Positions 8,118 to 16,397 are shown, counted from the first letter of the stretch. The stretch is 64,000 nucleotides of DNA from Streptomyces griseochromogenes (GCF_001542625.1 NZ_CP016279.1:744001-808000), one strand, 5' to 3'. The notes: generated by a model from the sequence alone, not told the origin. Translations and numbers: made by a program.

Positions 8118-8206
8118 GCGCGAGTTCCGACCACACCGTCTTCGCGGCGTCACATCGCGGGGCGTCCGCCGCACAAAGGTCCCGCGAGACCCGCCCGCGG
8201 ACCGGC

Positions 8207-8235
8207 CCCCGTCCGGTGAAACACCCGGACAGGGG
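8207..8235 (+). terminator. Possible terminator after the LysR gene
   Basis: CCCCGTCCGG at 8207-8216 pairs with CCGGAC(A)GGGG at 8225-8235 with one bulged A and an 8-nt loop, about 90 bp after the LysR stop. A T-rich stretch (TTCTGTTTTTG) follows 15-25 bp later. The remainder of 8118-8455 holds no recognisable gene. Confidence 0.45.
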
Positions 8236-8455
8236 CGTAAACCGGCTGTTCTGTTTTTGCTGTGAATCCGCCCGCGGCAAGTGACGGGGAGCGGGTAGCG
8301 TAGGTAGGTGGCGATCGTGTCCATGGTTTGTCACGCACGCGGAAGAAGTGAACGTCTTGGGTCAACGCGCTCGGGAACCGGCCGGGATCGGATCGGTATC
8401 GCCCACTCGTAGCCTGCCTTTCCACCCTCGCCGACTCCGTCCCCCGAGCAGAGGC

Positions 8456-9274
8456 ATGAAAGAAGACAACGACGTCCGCCGGATCTTCCTGCTGAACCCG
8501 GACCCGCGCCTCATCCGCCAGGCCGCACTCGCGGATGTCCAAGTGCGCTCCATCCGGGTCGACATGACGGACGAGTCGGCGCTGCGCGTGGCGCTCGCCC
8601 AGGCCGCCGAGGCCGGGCTGTGCGTCAACCCGGCCCGCGCCCTGCGAGTTTTGTCCGACCCGACGGCCGTACAGCGCCTGGTCCGCGACAACCGTCTGTC
8701 CCCCGGCGGCACCGAGGCGGCGCCCGGCCGGCCGCGGCTGACCGTGGAGACGCTGAGCGTCCACGGCATGCACCAGGCCGTCGGCATCACCGCCCGGACG
8801 CCCTACGGCCTGCTTCACCCCGCCCCGCTCACGGACGACACCGCCGCCGAGGTACGCGCGGTGGTGACCGCGCTGCTGGACCTGGCCGGATACCAGTACG
8901 GGCCGGCCCACGCCGAGGTCACCCTCGCCCCCGGCGGGCCGGTGATCACCGGCTGCCGGACGGGGCTCGGGGACGACCCGGTGCCGGAACTGCTCAAGGC
9001 GGCCGGCGGGTTCGACCTGGCGGCCGGAGCCATCGAAGTACTCGCCGGACGGCTGGTCCACGCGGCGCGGCCGAATCGGTTCGCCGCCGCGGCCGTGCTG
9101 GCCCCGCCGTGGCTGCTGGAGAGCGCCGAGGTGGGCGTCCTGCCGCATGTCGGGTTCGTCGCACCGCCCGAGGCACCGCGCCCCGGGCACCTCGTCGTGC
9201 ACGCCGATTCGCCCGAGGTCGCGGCCCGGCGCGTCGCCTCCCTCAGATCACTGGTCGTCGGCGACGACCGCTGA
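8456..9274 (+). CDS. Degenerate ATP-grasp-like protein (probable pseudoenzyme)
   Basis: 272 residues from the ATG at 8456; a GTG at 8348 in frame is an alternative because neither has an ideal ribosome-binding site. The layout recalls ATP-grasp ligases: an N-terminal Rossmann-like part (IFLLNPDPRLIRQAALADV), a segment like the start of the ATP-binding subdomain (DPTAVQRLVRDNRLSPGG), then the PRLTVETLSVHG...VGITART strand region and AGYQYGPAHAEVTLAPGGPVI. The usual Lys-rich ATP-binding subdomain of about 60 residues is missing between the second and third parts. The metal-binding E-x-N/R of the family is replaced by T-G-C-R. It cannot be a normal ligase and may be a regulatory relic. A SARP gene follows 112 bp downstream. 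Confidence 0.6.
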   Translation: MKEDNDVRRIFLLNPDPRLIRQAALADVQVRSIRVDMTDESALRVALAQAAEAGLCVNPARALRVLSDPTAVQRLVRDNRLSPGGTEAAPGRPRLTVETLSVHGMHQAVGITARTPYGLLHPAPLTDDTAAEVRAVVTALLDLAGYQYGPAHAEVTLAPGGPVITGCRTGLGDDPVPELLKAAGGFDLAAGAIEVLAGRLVHAARPNRFAAAAVLAPPWLLESAEVGVLPHVGFVAPPEAPRPGHLVVHADSPEVAARRVASLRSLVVGDDR

Positions 9275-9386
9275 CCGGCCACCGGGAACGGATCGGGAAC
9301 GATTCGGTACGGGACGACCGCACTGTTGATACGTCGCCGGGAGAAGGACGACGACGCCAGCGGCATCAACGGGAGGCGGAGTCAGG

Positions 9387-10181
9387 ATGCTGAAGTTCTC
9401 GATCCTCGGGGCACTGCAGATCCGTACCGTGTCCGGTCCTGCGGAGATCTCCGGCGACCTGCAGCGCACCCTGGTGCAGACCCTGCTGATCAGCGAGGGC
9501 CAGCCGGTCTCCGGAGAGAGCCTGGTCGAGGAGATGTGGGGGGACGCCGTCCCCGACCGCCAGGCCAACGCGCTCCAGGCCCATGTCAGCCGGCTGCGCC
9601 GCAAACTGCGCGGCCTGGAGCCCGGCAGGGCGGACTCCAGGGTGACCATCCACCCCTCCGGCTACCGGCTGACCGTGGCGGAGGGCGAGCTGGACGCCGA
9701 CGAGTTCATCCGGACCGTACGGCAGGCCGAGGCGGCCTCGCCCGATGACGCGGCCCGCACCGCGCGGCTGCTCGGCGATGCCCTGGCGCTGTGGCGCGGC
9801 CCGGTCTTCGGCGGGTTCACGGCCGGGACCCTGTGCCAGCTGGCGGGCGCCCGCTACGAGGAGTACCGGATGCGTGCCATGGAACTGCGCTTCGACGCCG
9901 AACTGCGGCTCGGCCGGCATGCCGCCGTCCTCGCCGAGCTGGCCGAGGCACACACCAACCACCCGCTGCGGGAACACTTCTGCGAGCAGCTGATGATCGC
10001 CCTGTACTGCTCGGGACGGCAGGCCGACGCCCTCGACGTCTTCCGCCGGATGCGCCGCCATCTGGACGACGAGCTCGGTATCCAGCCATCTCCGGCCCTG
10101 CGGCAGGTGGAGAGCGCCATCCTCTGCCACGATCCCGCCCTGGCGGGTGATGCGCGATCTACGCTGCTACAACTCGCCTAA
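9387..10181 (+). CDS. SARP-family pathway-type regulator
   Basis: 264 residues, the normal size of small SARPs such as ActII-ORF4 and DnrI. Residues 1-95 are an OmpR-like winged helix (LVEEMWGDAVPDRQANALQAHVSRLRRKL, split by wing residues, with SGYRLTV closing the domain). Residues 100-250 are the BTAD helical domain (EYRMRAMELRFDAEL, then LREHFCEQLMIALYCSGRQADALDVF). SARPs bind heptameric repeats near -35 and activate biosynthetic clusters. No biosynthetic genes lie nearby, so its target is elsewhere or it works with the adjacent AfsR-like protein. Confidence 0.92.
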   Translation: MLKFSILGALQIRTVSGPAEISGDLQRTLVQTLLISEGQPVSGESLVEEMWGDAVPDRQANALQAHVSRLRRKLRGLEPGRADSRVTIHPSGYRLTVAEGELDADEFIRTVRQAEAASPDDAARTARLLGDALALWRGPVFGGFTAGTLCQLAGARYEEYRMRAMELRFDAELRLGRHAAVLAELAEAHTNHPLREHFCEQLMIALYCSGRQADALDVFRRMRRHLDDELGIQPSPALRQVESAILCHDPALAGDARSTLLQLA

Positions 10182-10264
10182 ACATGGTTAGCTGTGTGCC
10201 CCGGACGGCATGCACCGCGGGTAACGTGAAGTCGCCTTCCCGTGTGGCTCGTTCGGGTACAACC

Positions 10265-10270
10265 TAGGAT
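10265..10270 (+). promoter_or_regulatory. Candidate -10 box of the AfsR-like gene
   Basis: TAGGAT fits TANNNT and lies 51 bp before the GTG start of the AfsR-like gene, in a 140-bp gap after the SARP gene. No convincing -35 is seen, which would suit an activator-dependent promoter. Confidence 0.3.
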
Positions 10271-10321
10271 TGGCCCGAATATCTCGGGCTGGGCGGGGCA
10301 ACGGGGCGGGGGGACGGGTTT

Positions 10322-13300
10322 GTGGAGTCGGCGGCATCCGGTCTGCCTGTCTTGCGGTTCAACATCCTCGGCGCGCTGGAAGGCTGGCACGGCGAGCGGC
10401 GGCTGAGACTCGGCAGCCCGACCCAGGAACGCGTGCTCGCCACGCTGTTACTGGAGCCCGGACGCATGGTCCCGATGACCCGGCTGGTGGCCGCCGCCTG
10501 GGACGACGAACCCCCGCAGACCGCCGGCCACCAGATCCGCAAGGCCGTCGCCGCGCTGCGCACCCGCATCCCGGGCGGCTCCTCGCTGATCGTCACCGAC
10601 GGGGCCGGATACCGGGCCGTCCTCACGGACGAGCAACTGGACCTCCACGAGTTCACCCGGCGCTCGCAGGAGGCCCGGCAGGCGGTGGCCGCCGGGCAGT
10701 CCGCCGAGGCGGTCGGGCACCTGCGGGCCTGTCTGGACCTGTGGCGGGGTCCGGTCATGGCCGGCACCGGCGGCGCGGTGATCAGCGCGGCCTCGGCGGC
10801 CCTCGAGGAACGGCACATGGCCGTCGCCGAGCAGTACTTCGAGCTGCAGCTGGAACTCGGACAGTCCGGCGAACTCATCGGACCGCTACGCGAGTTGATT
10901 ACCGCGCACCCGCTGCGGGAGACCCTGCGCGGACGCCTGATGGTCGCCCTGTACCGGGCGGGCCGGCAGGCGGAGGCGCTGGAGGAGTTCGGCCGGGTGC
11001 GCGAACTGCTCGTGGAGGAGCTGGGCATCGACCCGGGCGCCGAGCTGACCCGGCTGTACGAGGCCATCCTGCGCGACAGCCCCGAGGTGGCCCCGCGTGT
11101 GCCGCAGTCCGTGGCCGACCGCGCCGCCCTCCTCGTCCCCGCACCGCTCGACCCGCCGTCCGCGTCCGACCCCGCACCCTGCACCCTGCCCTACGACCTG
11201 CCGGACTTCACCGGCCGGGACACCGAGCTGGCCCGGCTGCTGGAGGTGGGCCGGGCCCCGGCCGGCCGGAGCACCCGGATCGTCGGTGTGGACGGCATGG
11301 GCGGCAGCGGCAAGACCGCCCTCGCCGTGCACGCCGCCCATCTGCTCGCTCCCGACTACCCCGACGGCCAGCTCTTCGTCGACCTGCGTGGATTCAGCCC
11401 CGGCGAGAAGGCCCAGGAGCCGAGCGCCGTCCTGCACTCCCTGCTGCGCACCCTCGGCGTCCCGGACGACCGGATACCGGACGACCTGGAAAGACGCACC
11501 ACCCTCTGGCGAACCGTTTCCGCCCAGCGAAGACTCCTGCTGCTGCTCGACAACGCGGCCGACGTCGCCCAGGTACGTCCCCTGCTGCCCGCCTCCGAGG
11601 ACTGCCTGGCGATCCTCACCGGCCGGGTGCGCATGCTGGAGCTGGACGGCGCGGAGTGGCTCTCCCTGGGGCTGCTGTCGGCGGACGACAGCATCACACT
11701 GCTCACGCGGACGCTCGGCGTCGACCGCACCACCGCCGAACCCCAGGCCGTCGACCAGCTCGCCCGGCTGTGCTGCGGCCTCCCGCTGGCCCTGCGCATC
11801 ACCACGGCACGGCTGCGCAACCGCCCCCGCTGGACCGTTCAGTACCTGGTCGACCGGCTCGCCGACGAGACACGGCGGCTGCGGGAGCTGAGCGCCGGGG
11901 AACGCAGCGTCGAGGCCACGCTGCGGCTGTCGTACCAGGGGATGGAGGAGGACCAGCGCGTTGCGTTCCGGCTGCTGGGTCTGCACCCGGGCAGTGCCAT
12001 CGACGTCCATTCGGCGGCGGCGCTGCTGGGCGCCGATGTCCACGACACGGAGGACCTGCTGGAGCTCCTGCTCGACAACCATCTCCTGGAACAGCATGAG
12101 GCGGGGCTCTACGGCTTCCACGACCTGGTACGCACCTACGCGATGGGCGTGCGGGAGCCCGAGGACGACGAGGAGGGGGCGGTCGAGCGGCTGGTTTCGT
12201 ACTACACGCTGGCCACCGACCAGGCCTGTGAGATCCTCTTCCCCGGTCGCAACCGCTACAGCGATCCGCCCGAGCCGAGTTCAGCCGAACTGCCGCGGCT
12301 GGACGGCGACGGTCAGGCACTGCGATGGTTCGACCGGGAGCACGAGGCGCTGCTGGCGGTCGCCACCCGGGCAGGTACACAGGGTCTGCACCGAACTGCC
12401 GCGCTGCTGGCCCGCAACGTGCTGTTCTACCTCCATCTGCGTGGGCACTACGAGGAGTTCCGGGGCGTAAACACCGTCGCGGTCTCAGCCTGCCGACAGC
12501 TCGACGACCCGGTGCTGCTCAGCCTGAGCCTGTGCAATCTGGCCGTGGGCCAGTGGTGGCTCGGCAACTTCCATGACGGCATCAGCACCGCTCAGGAGGC
12601 CCTGGAGCTGGTCGGCAGCAGCGATCGCCGCACCGAGGGGTTCTGCATCGAGGTGCTCGGCCTGCTGCACGGGGCCCTCGGCAACTTTGACGAGGCCCGC
12701 TTCCACTTGGTCCGAGGCATCGCGCTGCACCGGGACTTGGGCGCGCACCGGCAGGAGGCCGAGGCACTGGTCAATCTCAGCTCAGTGCAGACTTGGACGG
12801 GCCACTACGCCGAGGGTGTCCGGTACGCGGCTCGGGCCACTGAACTGAACCGGCGCCTGGGCGAGCGCAGCAATGAGATCTCCTCGCTGTCCTGGCTGGC
12901 GCTGGCCCACCTCGGCACCGGTGAAGACGAGCGGGCGCGGGCCTGTCTCTCCCAGGCTCTCGAACTGTGCGACGATTCCCGGCAGCCGGGAAATGTTGCC
13001 TTCGTGCTCGCGCACTGGGCCCGGGTCTGTCAGCGCCTCGGCGAGGTGAGCTCGGCCGCGGAATACGCCGAGCGCGCCCTGGACCTGGTCTCCGCCGGCG
13101 GGACGGTGCTGCGCCAGGCCGCCGTGGTGAACGTGGTGGGCTTGGTCCACCTGTGCGCCGACGCACCCGATCGGGCCATGGAACTGTACCGCCGCGCCCA
13201 CGAGTTGGCTTCCCGCCTCGGCTACCGGATCGAGATCGCTCGGGCCCTTCACGGAATGGCCGAGGCGGCACGGGTGTTGGGTGATGAACCGACGGCGCGT

Positions 13301-13369
13301 CGGCATCAGCGCGAGGCCGATGTTCTGTACGACGTGATGGGGGTGACGGAGGCAGGACGGCGGCTCTAG
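10322..13369 (+). CDS. AfsR-like regulator: SARP DNA-binding domain, NB-ARC ATPase, TPR
   Basis: 1015 residues from a GTG behind GGGGGGA. Residues 1-100 are the winged HTH and 105-250 the BTAD domain, as in SARPs. An NB-ARC/STAND NTPase follows with P-loop GMGGSGKTALA at about residue 325 and LLLLLDNAADVAQ as the Walker B region at about 405. Residues about 620-1015 are TPR helices. AfsR of S. coelicolor (993 residues) has the same order and is a kinase-controlled global activator of secondary metabolism. This may be an AfsR paralogue, since AfsR itself is normally next to afsS and afsK, which are not seen here. The preceding SARP gene gives two SARP-type proteins in tandem. Confidence 0.9.
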   Translation: MESAASGLPVLRFNILGALEGWHGERRLRLGSPTQERVLATLLLEPGRMVPMTRLVAAAWDDEPPQTAGHQIRKAVAALRTRIPGGSSLIVTDGAGYRAVLTDEQLDLHEFTRRSQEARQAVAAGQSAEAVGHLRACLDLWRGPVMAGTGGAVISAASAALEERHMAVAEQYFELQLELGQSGELIGPLRELITAHPLRETLRGRLMVALYRAGRQAEALEEFGRVRELLVEELGIDPGAELTRLYEAILRDSPEVAPRVPQSVADRAALLVPAPLDPPSASDPAPCTLPYDLPDFTGRDTELARLLEVGRAPAGRSTRIVGVDGMGGSGKTALAVHAAHLLAPDYPDGQLFVDLRGFSPGEKAQEPSAVLHSLLRTLGVPDDRIPDDLERRTTLWRTVSAQRRLLLLLDNAADVAQVRPLLPASEDCLAILTGRVRMLELDGAEWLSLGLLSADDSITLLTRTLGVDRTTAEPQAVDQLARLCCGLPLALRITTARLRNRPRWTVQYLVDRLADETRRLRELSAGERSVEATLRLSYQGMEEDQRVAFRLLGLHPGSAIDVHSAAALLGADVHDTEDLLELLLDNHLLEQHEAGLYGFHDLVRTYAMGVREPEDDEEGAVERLVSYYTLATDQACEILFPGRNRYSDPPEPSSAELPRLDGDGQALRWFDREHEALLAVATRAGTQGLHRTAALLARNVLFYLHLRGHYEEFRGVNTVAVSACRQLDDPVLLSLSLCNLAVGQWWLGNFHDGISTAQEALELVGSSDRRTEGFCIEVLGLLHGALGNFDEARFHLVRGIALHRDLGAHRQEAEALVNLSSVQTWTGHYAEGVRYAARATELNRRLGERSNEISSLSWLALAHLGTGEDERARACLSQALELCDDSRQPGNVAFVLAHWARVCQRLGEVSSAAEYAERALDLVSAGGTVLRQAAVVNVVGLVHLCADAPDRAMELYRRAHELASRLGYRIEIARALHGMAEAARVLGDEPTARRHQREADVLYDVMGVTEAGRRL

Positions 13370-13417
13370 GCAACGGGCACACGGGCGGAGGCGTTTGCGG
13401 AAGCTCGCGCCCATGAG

Positions 13418-13455
13418 GACGGCACCGACGGGGCGTGAGCCCGGCCGGTGCCGTC
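13418..13455. terminator. Hairpin terminator after the AfsR-like gene
   Basis: GACGGCACCG at 13418-13427 pairs perfectly with CGGTGCCGTC at 13446-13455. It lies between the AfsR-like gene and the convergent small secreted-protein gene. Confidence 0.75.
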
Positions 13456-13470
13456 GATGCCGCGGTGCGG

Positions 13471-13674
13471 TCAGTAGTGGAGACGGCCGGGCATCTGGTC
13501 GTCCGCCAGGACCGTGCCGGAGTCCGCCCGGTGCCCCGACGGGTCGGAGGCGACGTGCACCAGTGTCCGCTCCGCACCGGTCGCCGGAACGGCCGCCGCC
13601 GTGCCGAGCGCCAGAACACCCGCGCCGGTGAGCGCGGCCAGAACCGTCTTCGTACGCAGTGCGGTAGTGCGCAT
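13471..13674 (-). CDS. Small secreted protein of unknown function
   Basis: 67 residues from the ATG at 13674, preceded by GGGGGG at about 7 nt; longer frames upstream lack a start site. The N-terminus is a classic signal peptide: MRTTALRTK, a hydrophobic core around VLAALTGAGVLALGTAAAV, then an Ala-x-Ala-like site near VPATGAE. The mature part would be only about 35 residues (ERTLVHVASDPSGHRADSG and a DDQMPGRLHY tail) with no cysteine. No family is recognised. It converges on the AfsR-like gene. Confidence 0.65.
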   Translation of the reverse strand: MRTTALRTKTVLAALTGAGVLALGTAAAVPATGAERTLVHVASDPSGHRADSGTVLADDQMPGRLHY

Positions 13675-13824
13675 AGCTAAGCCCCCCAGAAGTGACGGAT
13701 CGTGATCCGGTCGCCGGGCCCCTCCCCGACGTCGCAACCGATGCTCGGTGCGAGCGATCCTGATGCCGTCCCCACCGGTTACCGTCCCGGGGCGGTCCCC
13801 CGGTACTCCTGGTTTCAACCGCTG

Positions 13825-14103
13825 TTACGGCTCCTGGGTCGGTGCGGGCTTGCGGGCGAACAGGTAGGCCTGGCCGACCGATTCGCCGAGGTGACGGTCG
13901 GGTTCGCGCACCGTGCGGGAGCCGAGGGCGAACCCAGTGTCCGTGAGCAGCTCGGCGAAGAGCGCGGGCAGCCGGTCCACCGGGGTGTGGATGGCCGAGT
14001 ACCAGGAGACGACGCCGGCCGGCTCACCGTCGGCGAGGTCGAGGTCCAGCATGGAGCCCTGCTCGAAGCGCAGCTCCGGATGCTCGCGGCGGCCGATTCG
14101 GGT
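13825..14103 (-). pseudogene. Remnant of a class I SAM-dependent methyltransferase
   Basis: Read on the minus strand, the frame continues upstream of the only ATG (14052): about 14103-14053 encodes HPELRFEQGS, leading into MLDLDLADGEP and VVSWYSAIHTPVDRLPALFAE. The sequence then jumps to LLTDTGFALGSRTVREPD and the C-terminus QAYLFARKP, ending in TAA at 13825-13827. In intact relatives the acceptor-binding core, about 50 residues, lies between those two parts, and the SAM-binding glycine loop lies before the first. Both are missing, so this is a truncated, internally deleted gene. A Streptomyces-type GC-rich hairpin repeat lies just beyond its broken 5' end. Confidence 0.65.
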
Positions 14104-14120
14104 GGTGGGCGGGCATGGGC

Positions 14121-14150
14121 CCGGGGGTCCAGGGGGCGGAGCCCTCTGGT
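14121..14150. repeat. GC-rich hairpin repeat of the CCAGGGGGCGGAGCC type
   Basis: CCAGGGGGC at 14129-14137 and GCCCTCTGG at 14141-14149 form a 9-bp stem around GGA, flanked by CCGGGGGT. Very similar short hairpins are common in Streptomyces intergenic regions. It lies downstream of azlD on its strand and so can also act as the terminator of the azlCD transcript, while marking the broken end of the methyltransferase remnant. Confidence 0.6.
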
Positions 14151-14166
14151 GGATTGCCGACGGTAC

Positions 14167-14481
14167 CTACGCCACCCCGGCCAGCCGCAGCGCCGCTGCC
14201 GTCGCGGCGGCGCCCAGCACCACCACCACGAACGGCGCCCGTCGCCACGCCAGCACCCCGCCCACCAGCACCCCGGCCGGGCGGGCCCACCCCGCGAAGC
14301 CCCCGCCCTCCGTCAGCGCGCCCGTGGCCAGCAGGGCGACGAGCAGGACGACCGCCCCCGCCGACGTCAGCTCCTGCACCCGGGCCGGGATCGTCACCCG
14401 GCCGTGCAGCAACGGGCCCACCAGCCGGAAGGCGTAAGTTCCCACCGCCAGGGCGAGGATCATCACGACCGTGGCATTCAT
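14167..14481 (-). CDS. azlD: AzlD-family branched-chain amino acid exporter small subunit
   Basis: 104 residues from the ATG at 14481, which overlaps the azlC stop (ATGA). There are four hydrophobic segments; MNATVVMILALAVGTYAFRL is a typical AzlD start with the conserved T-Y-x-x-R. With AzlC it forms a membrane exporter of branched-chain amino acids or their analogues (BrnFE type). The exact substrate is not shown by sequence. Confidence 0.88.
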   Translation of the reverse strand: MNATVVMILALAVGTYAFRLVGPLLHGRVTIPARVQELTSAGAVVLLVALLATGALTEGGGFAGWARPAGVLVGGVLAWRRAPFVVVVLGAAATAAALRLAGVA

Positions 14482-15194
14482 ACGGCGGCCTCCCGCGGCC
14501 GGCGGTGCAGGACCAGCCCGGCCAGCGCGAGCAGCACCGGCACCCCGGCCGGCACCGAGGGCGTCACGGCCAGCGCCAGGGCGGCGCCGAGCAGCGCGCA
14601 CCGCCGTATCGTCGCGTCCGCGCGGACGACGGGGAGCACCAGGGCCACGAGGACGGCGGGGAAGGCCGCGTCGAGGCCGTAGCGGGCGGTGTCACCCAGG
14701 GCGCTCCCGGCGATCGCCCCGGCCAGCACGCCCGCGTTCCACACGGCGAACAGGCCGAGCCCGGAGATCCAGAACGCCCTGCGCCGCCGTACCGGATCGC
14801 TCTGGGCGAGGGCGAAGGCGACCGTTTCGTCGGTGACGAGGTGCGCGCCCAGGAAACGGGTCGCGCGACCGGTATCGAGAATGTCCGCCACCGCCAGACT
14901 GAAGGCGGCCGTCCGGGTGTTGAGGAGCAGACCGGTGGCCGCGGCGGCGAACGGGCCGCCTCCGGCGAGCAGGACGCCGACCGCGCTGAACTGGGCGGAT
15001 CCGGCGTACACCACCACCGACATCACCACCGGCACCCACATCGGCAGCCCGCCGGCGACGGAGACCGCGCCGAAGGAGACGCCGACGATCCCGCTGGCGA
15101 GCCAGACCAGGGAACTGTCACGGACGAGTGATGCGGTCTCGGACGGTGTGGCCTCGGGTGTTCTGACCTTGGATGTTCGGAGAAGCGAACGCAT
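14478..15194 (-). CDS. azlC: AzlC-family branched-chain amino acid exporter large subunit
   Basis: 238 residues with about six to seven membrane spans. The family landmarks are present: GVSFGAVSVAGGLP, SVVVYAGSAQFSAV near residue 62, and LNTRTAAFSLAVAD followed by LGAHLVTDETVAFAL. It is translationally coupled to azlD. The start lies 68 bp from the divergent XRE-cupin gene, across an inverted repeat, a common arrangement for azlCD in actinobacteria that suggests local control of the exporter. Confidence 0.92.
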   Translation of the reverse strand: MRSLLRTSKVRTPEATPSETASLVRDSSLVWLASGIVGVSFGAVSVAGGLPMWVPVVMSVVVYAGSAQFSAVGVLLAGGGPFAAAATGLLLNTRTAAFSLAVADILDTGRATRFLGAHLVTDETVAFALAQSDPVRRRRAFWISGLGLFAVWNAGVLAGAIAGSALGDTARYGLDAAFPAVLVALVLPVVRADATIRRCALLGAALALAVTPSVPAGVPVLLALAGLVLHRRPREAAV

Positions 15195-15202
15195 GTTTCC
15201 TA

Positions 15203-15230
15203 TGATGGACAGGCGGGCAATTGTCCGTCA
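15203..15230. promoter_or_regulatory. Inverted-repeat operator between azlC and its divergent regulator
   Basis: TGATGGACA (15203-15211) and TGTCCGTCA (15222-15230) match as inverted halves at 8 of 9 positions with a 10-bp spacer. TATGAT at 15201-15206 is a possible -10 box for the rightward gene. It is the most likely binding site of the XRE-cupin regulator. Confidence 0.55.
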
Positions 15231-15262
15231 AGGCGAACGATCGTACCGATGGAGCGAACGGC

Positions 15263-15826
15263 ATGACCGAGACCCCCGCCCGGCTCCCGCTGGAGTGGAT
15301 CGCCGCGTCCCTGAAGCGCGAGCGCACCCGCACCGGGCTGTCCCTGTCCGAGCTGGCCAAGCGCGCCGGGATCGCGAAGTCCACGCTGTCCCAGCTGGAG
15401 GCGGCGAGCGGGAATCCGAGCATGGAGACCATCTGGGCGCTCGCGGTGACCCTCGGGGTGCCCTTCAGTGTGCTCGTCGAGCCGCCCGCGCCCACCGTCC
15501 AGGTGATCCGGGCCGGCGAGGGGCCGACGCTGCACTCCGAGCAGTCCAGCTATCTGGCCTCGCTGCTGTCGGCCAGTCCGCCCGGTGCGCGCAGGGACAT
15601 CTATTACGTCTGGCTGGAACCCGGGTCCGTACGGGATTCGGAGCCGCACATTCCCGGAACCACGGAGCACATCGTGGTCACCGAGGGAAGAGTCAAGGCC
15701 GGGCCGCGCGGGGAAGCGGTCGAGCTGGGGCCCGGGGATTACGTGTCGTACCGCGGGGACGTTCCGCACGCGTACGAAGCGCTCGCGGACGGAACGAAGT
15801 TCGTGCTGATCATGCAGCACATGTGA
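15263..15826 (+). CDS. XRE-family HTH regulator with C-terminal cupin
   Basis: 187 residues from the ATG at 15263, preceded by GGAG at 8 nt. Residues about 10-65 are the XRE helix-turn-helix (LSLSELAKRAGIAKSTLSQLE). Residues about 105-185 are a cupin barrel (PHIPGTTEHIVVTEGRV, ELGPGDYVSYRGDVPHAYEA), which probably senses a small ligand such as an amino acid. It is divergent from azlCD, whose intergenic inverted repeat it most likely binds. Confidence 0.9.
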   Translation: MTETPARLPLEWIAASLKRERTRTGLSLSELAKRAGIAKSTLSQLEAASGNPSMETIWALAVTLGVPFSVLVEPPAPTVQVIRAGEGPTLHSEQSSYLASLLSASPPGARRDIYYVWLEPGSVRDSEPHIPGTTEHIVVTEGRVKAGPRGEAVELGPGDYVSYRGDVPHAYEALADGTKFVLIMQHM

Positions 15827-15850
15827 ACTCGAAATGAACGGGAAAAGGCA

Positions 15851-15881
15851 GGAGCCCCGTCGCCTTGCGGCGCGGGGCTCC
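15851..15881. terminator. Bidirectional hairpin between the XRE-cupin and cold-shock genes
   Basis: GGAGCCCCG (15851-15859) pairs with CGGGGCTCC (15873-15881), with an inner CGCC/GGCG stem and TTGC loop. It sits between convergent genes and is followed by TTGGGT on the plus strand and preceded by GGAAAAGGCA, whose complement is T-rich, on the other. Confidence 0.85.
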
Positions 15882-15918
15882 TTGGGTACTGCACTCAGGT
15901 TCTGCGATCAGGCAGTGA

Positions 15919-16122
15919 TCAGACGGGGGTGACGTTCTCCGCCTGCGGACCCTTCGGGCCCTGCGTCACGTCGAAGCTCACCTGCTGGTTCTCCTCGAGG
16001 GAGCGGAAGCCGGAGGCGTTGATCGCGGAGTAGTGAACGAAGACGTCGGGGCCGCCGCCCTCCTGGGCGATGAAGCCAAAGCCCTTTTCGGCGTTGAACC
16101 ACTTCACGGTTCCGGTAGCCAT
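15919..16122 (-). CDS. Cold-shock domain protein (CspA family)
   Basis: 67 residues, standard CspA size. RNP1 is [11 protein letters not shown] at residues 13-23 and RNP2 is VFVHYSAI at 27-34, on a beta-barrel that binds single-stranded RNA and DNA. It begins [17 protein letters not shown], almost identical to the streptomycete 7-kDa cold-shock proteins. AAGGAGG lies at ideal distance before the ATG. The upstream region is long for so small a gene and contains a strong hairpin, pointing to post-transcriptional control. Confidence 0.95.
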   Translation of the reverse strand: MATGTVKWFNAEKGFGFIAQEGGGPDVFVHYSAINASGFRSLEENQQVSFDVTQGPKGPQAENVTPV

Positions 16123-16212
16123 AAGCCCTCCTTGGGCTCAAAAGGGTTGCCCTGCTCCAGAACCTGCAAGTGCGAAACGGTGCTGCACAACTGCATTCGT
16201 CTGAAAACGACG

Positions 16213-16243
16213 AGAGCCCGCGGTTACATGCTCCGCAGGCTCT
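16213..16243 (-). promoter_or_regulatory. Hairpin in the 5' leader of the cold-shock gene
   Basis: On the minus strand GAGCCTGCGG, a 9-nt loop and CCGCGGGCTC form a 10-bp stem with one mismatch, extended by an A-T pair, followed by TCGTCGTTTTC. It is about 90-120 nt before the start codon and resembles an intrinsic terminator or a structured leader. Many cold-shock mRNAs are controlled through leader folding; whether this one is cannot be told from sequence alone. Confidence 0.45.
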
Positions 16244-16397
16244 GTACTGCAAGGGAAACCAAACTGCAACTTGCGGCGAGCCTAGCACGAGGGCAGCCGA
16301 AAGCAATAGAGGCCAAGATCACGTCACCCGAATGTTTGAATCATCGGAGAGCCGCCTTGACGGTGGGGTCGGTCCCAGCACCGTACAGCACGGGGTC

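Noticed and set aside
10322..13369. Identification of this gene as afsR itself
   Set aside because: The domain order is right, but afsS is absent and a SARP gene precedes it, so a paralogue is more likely. An orthology search would decide.
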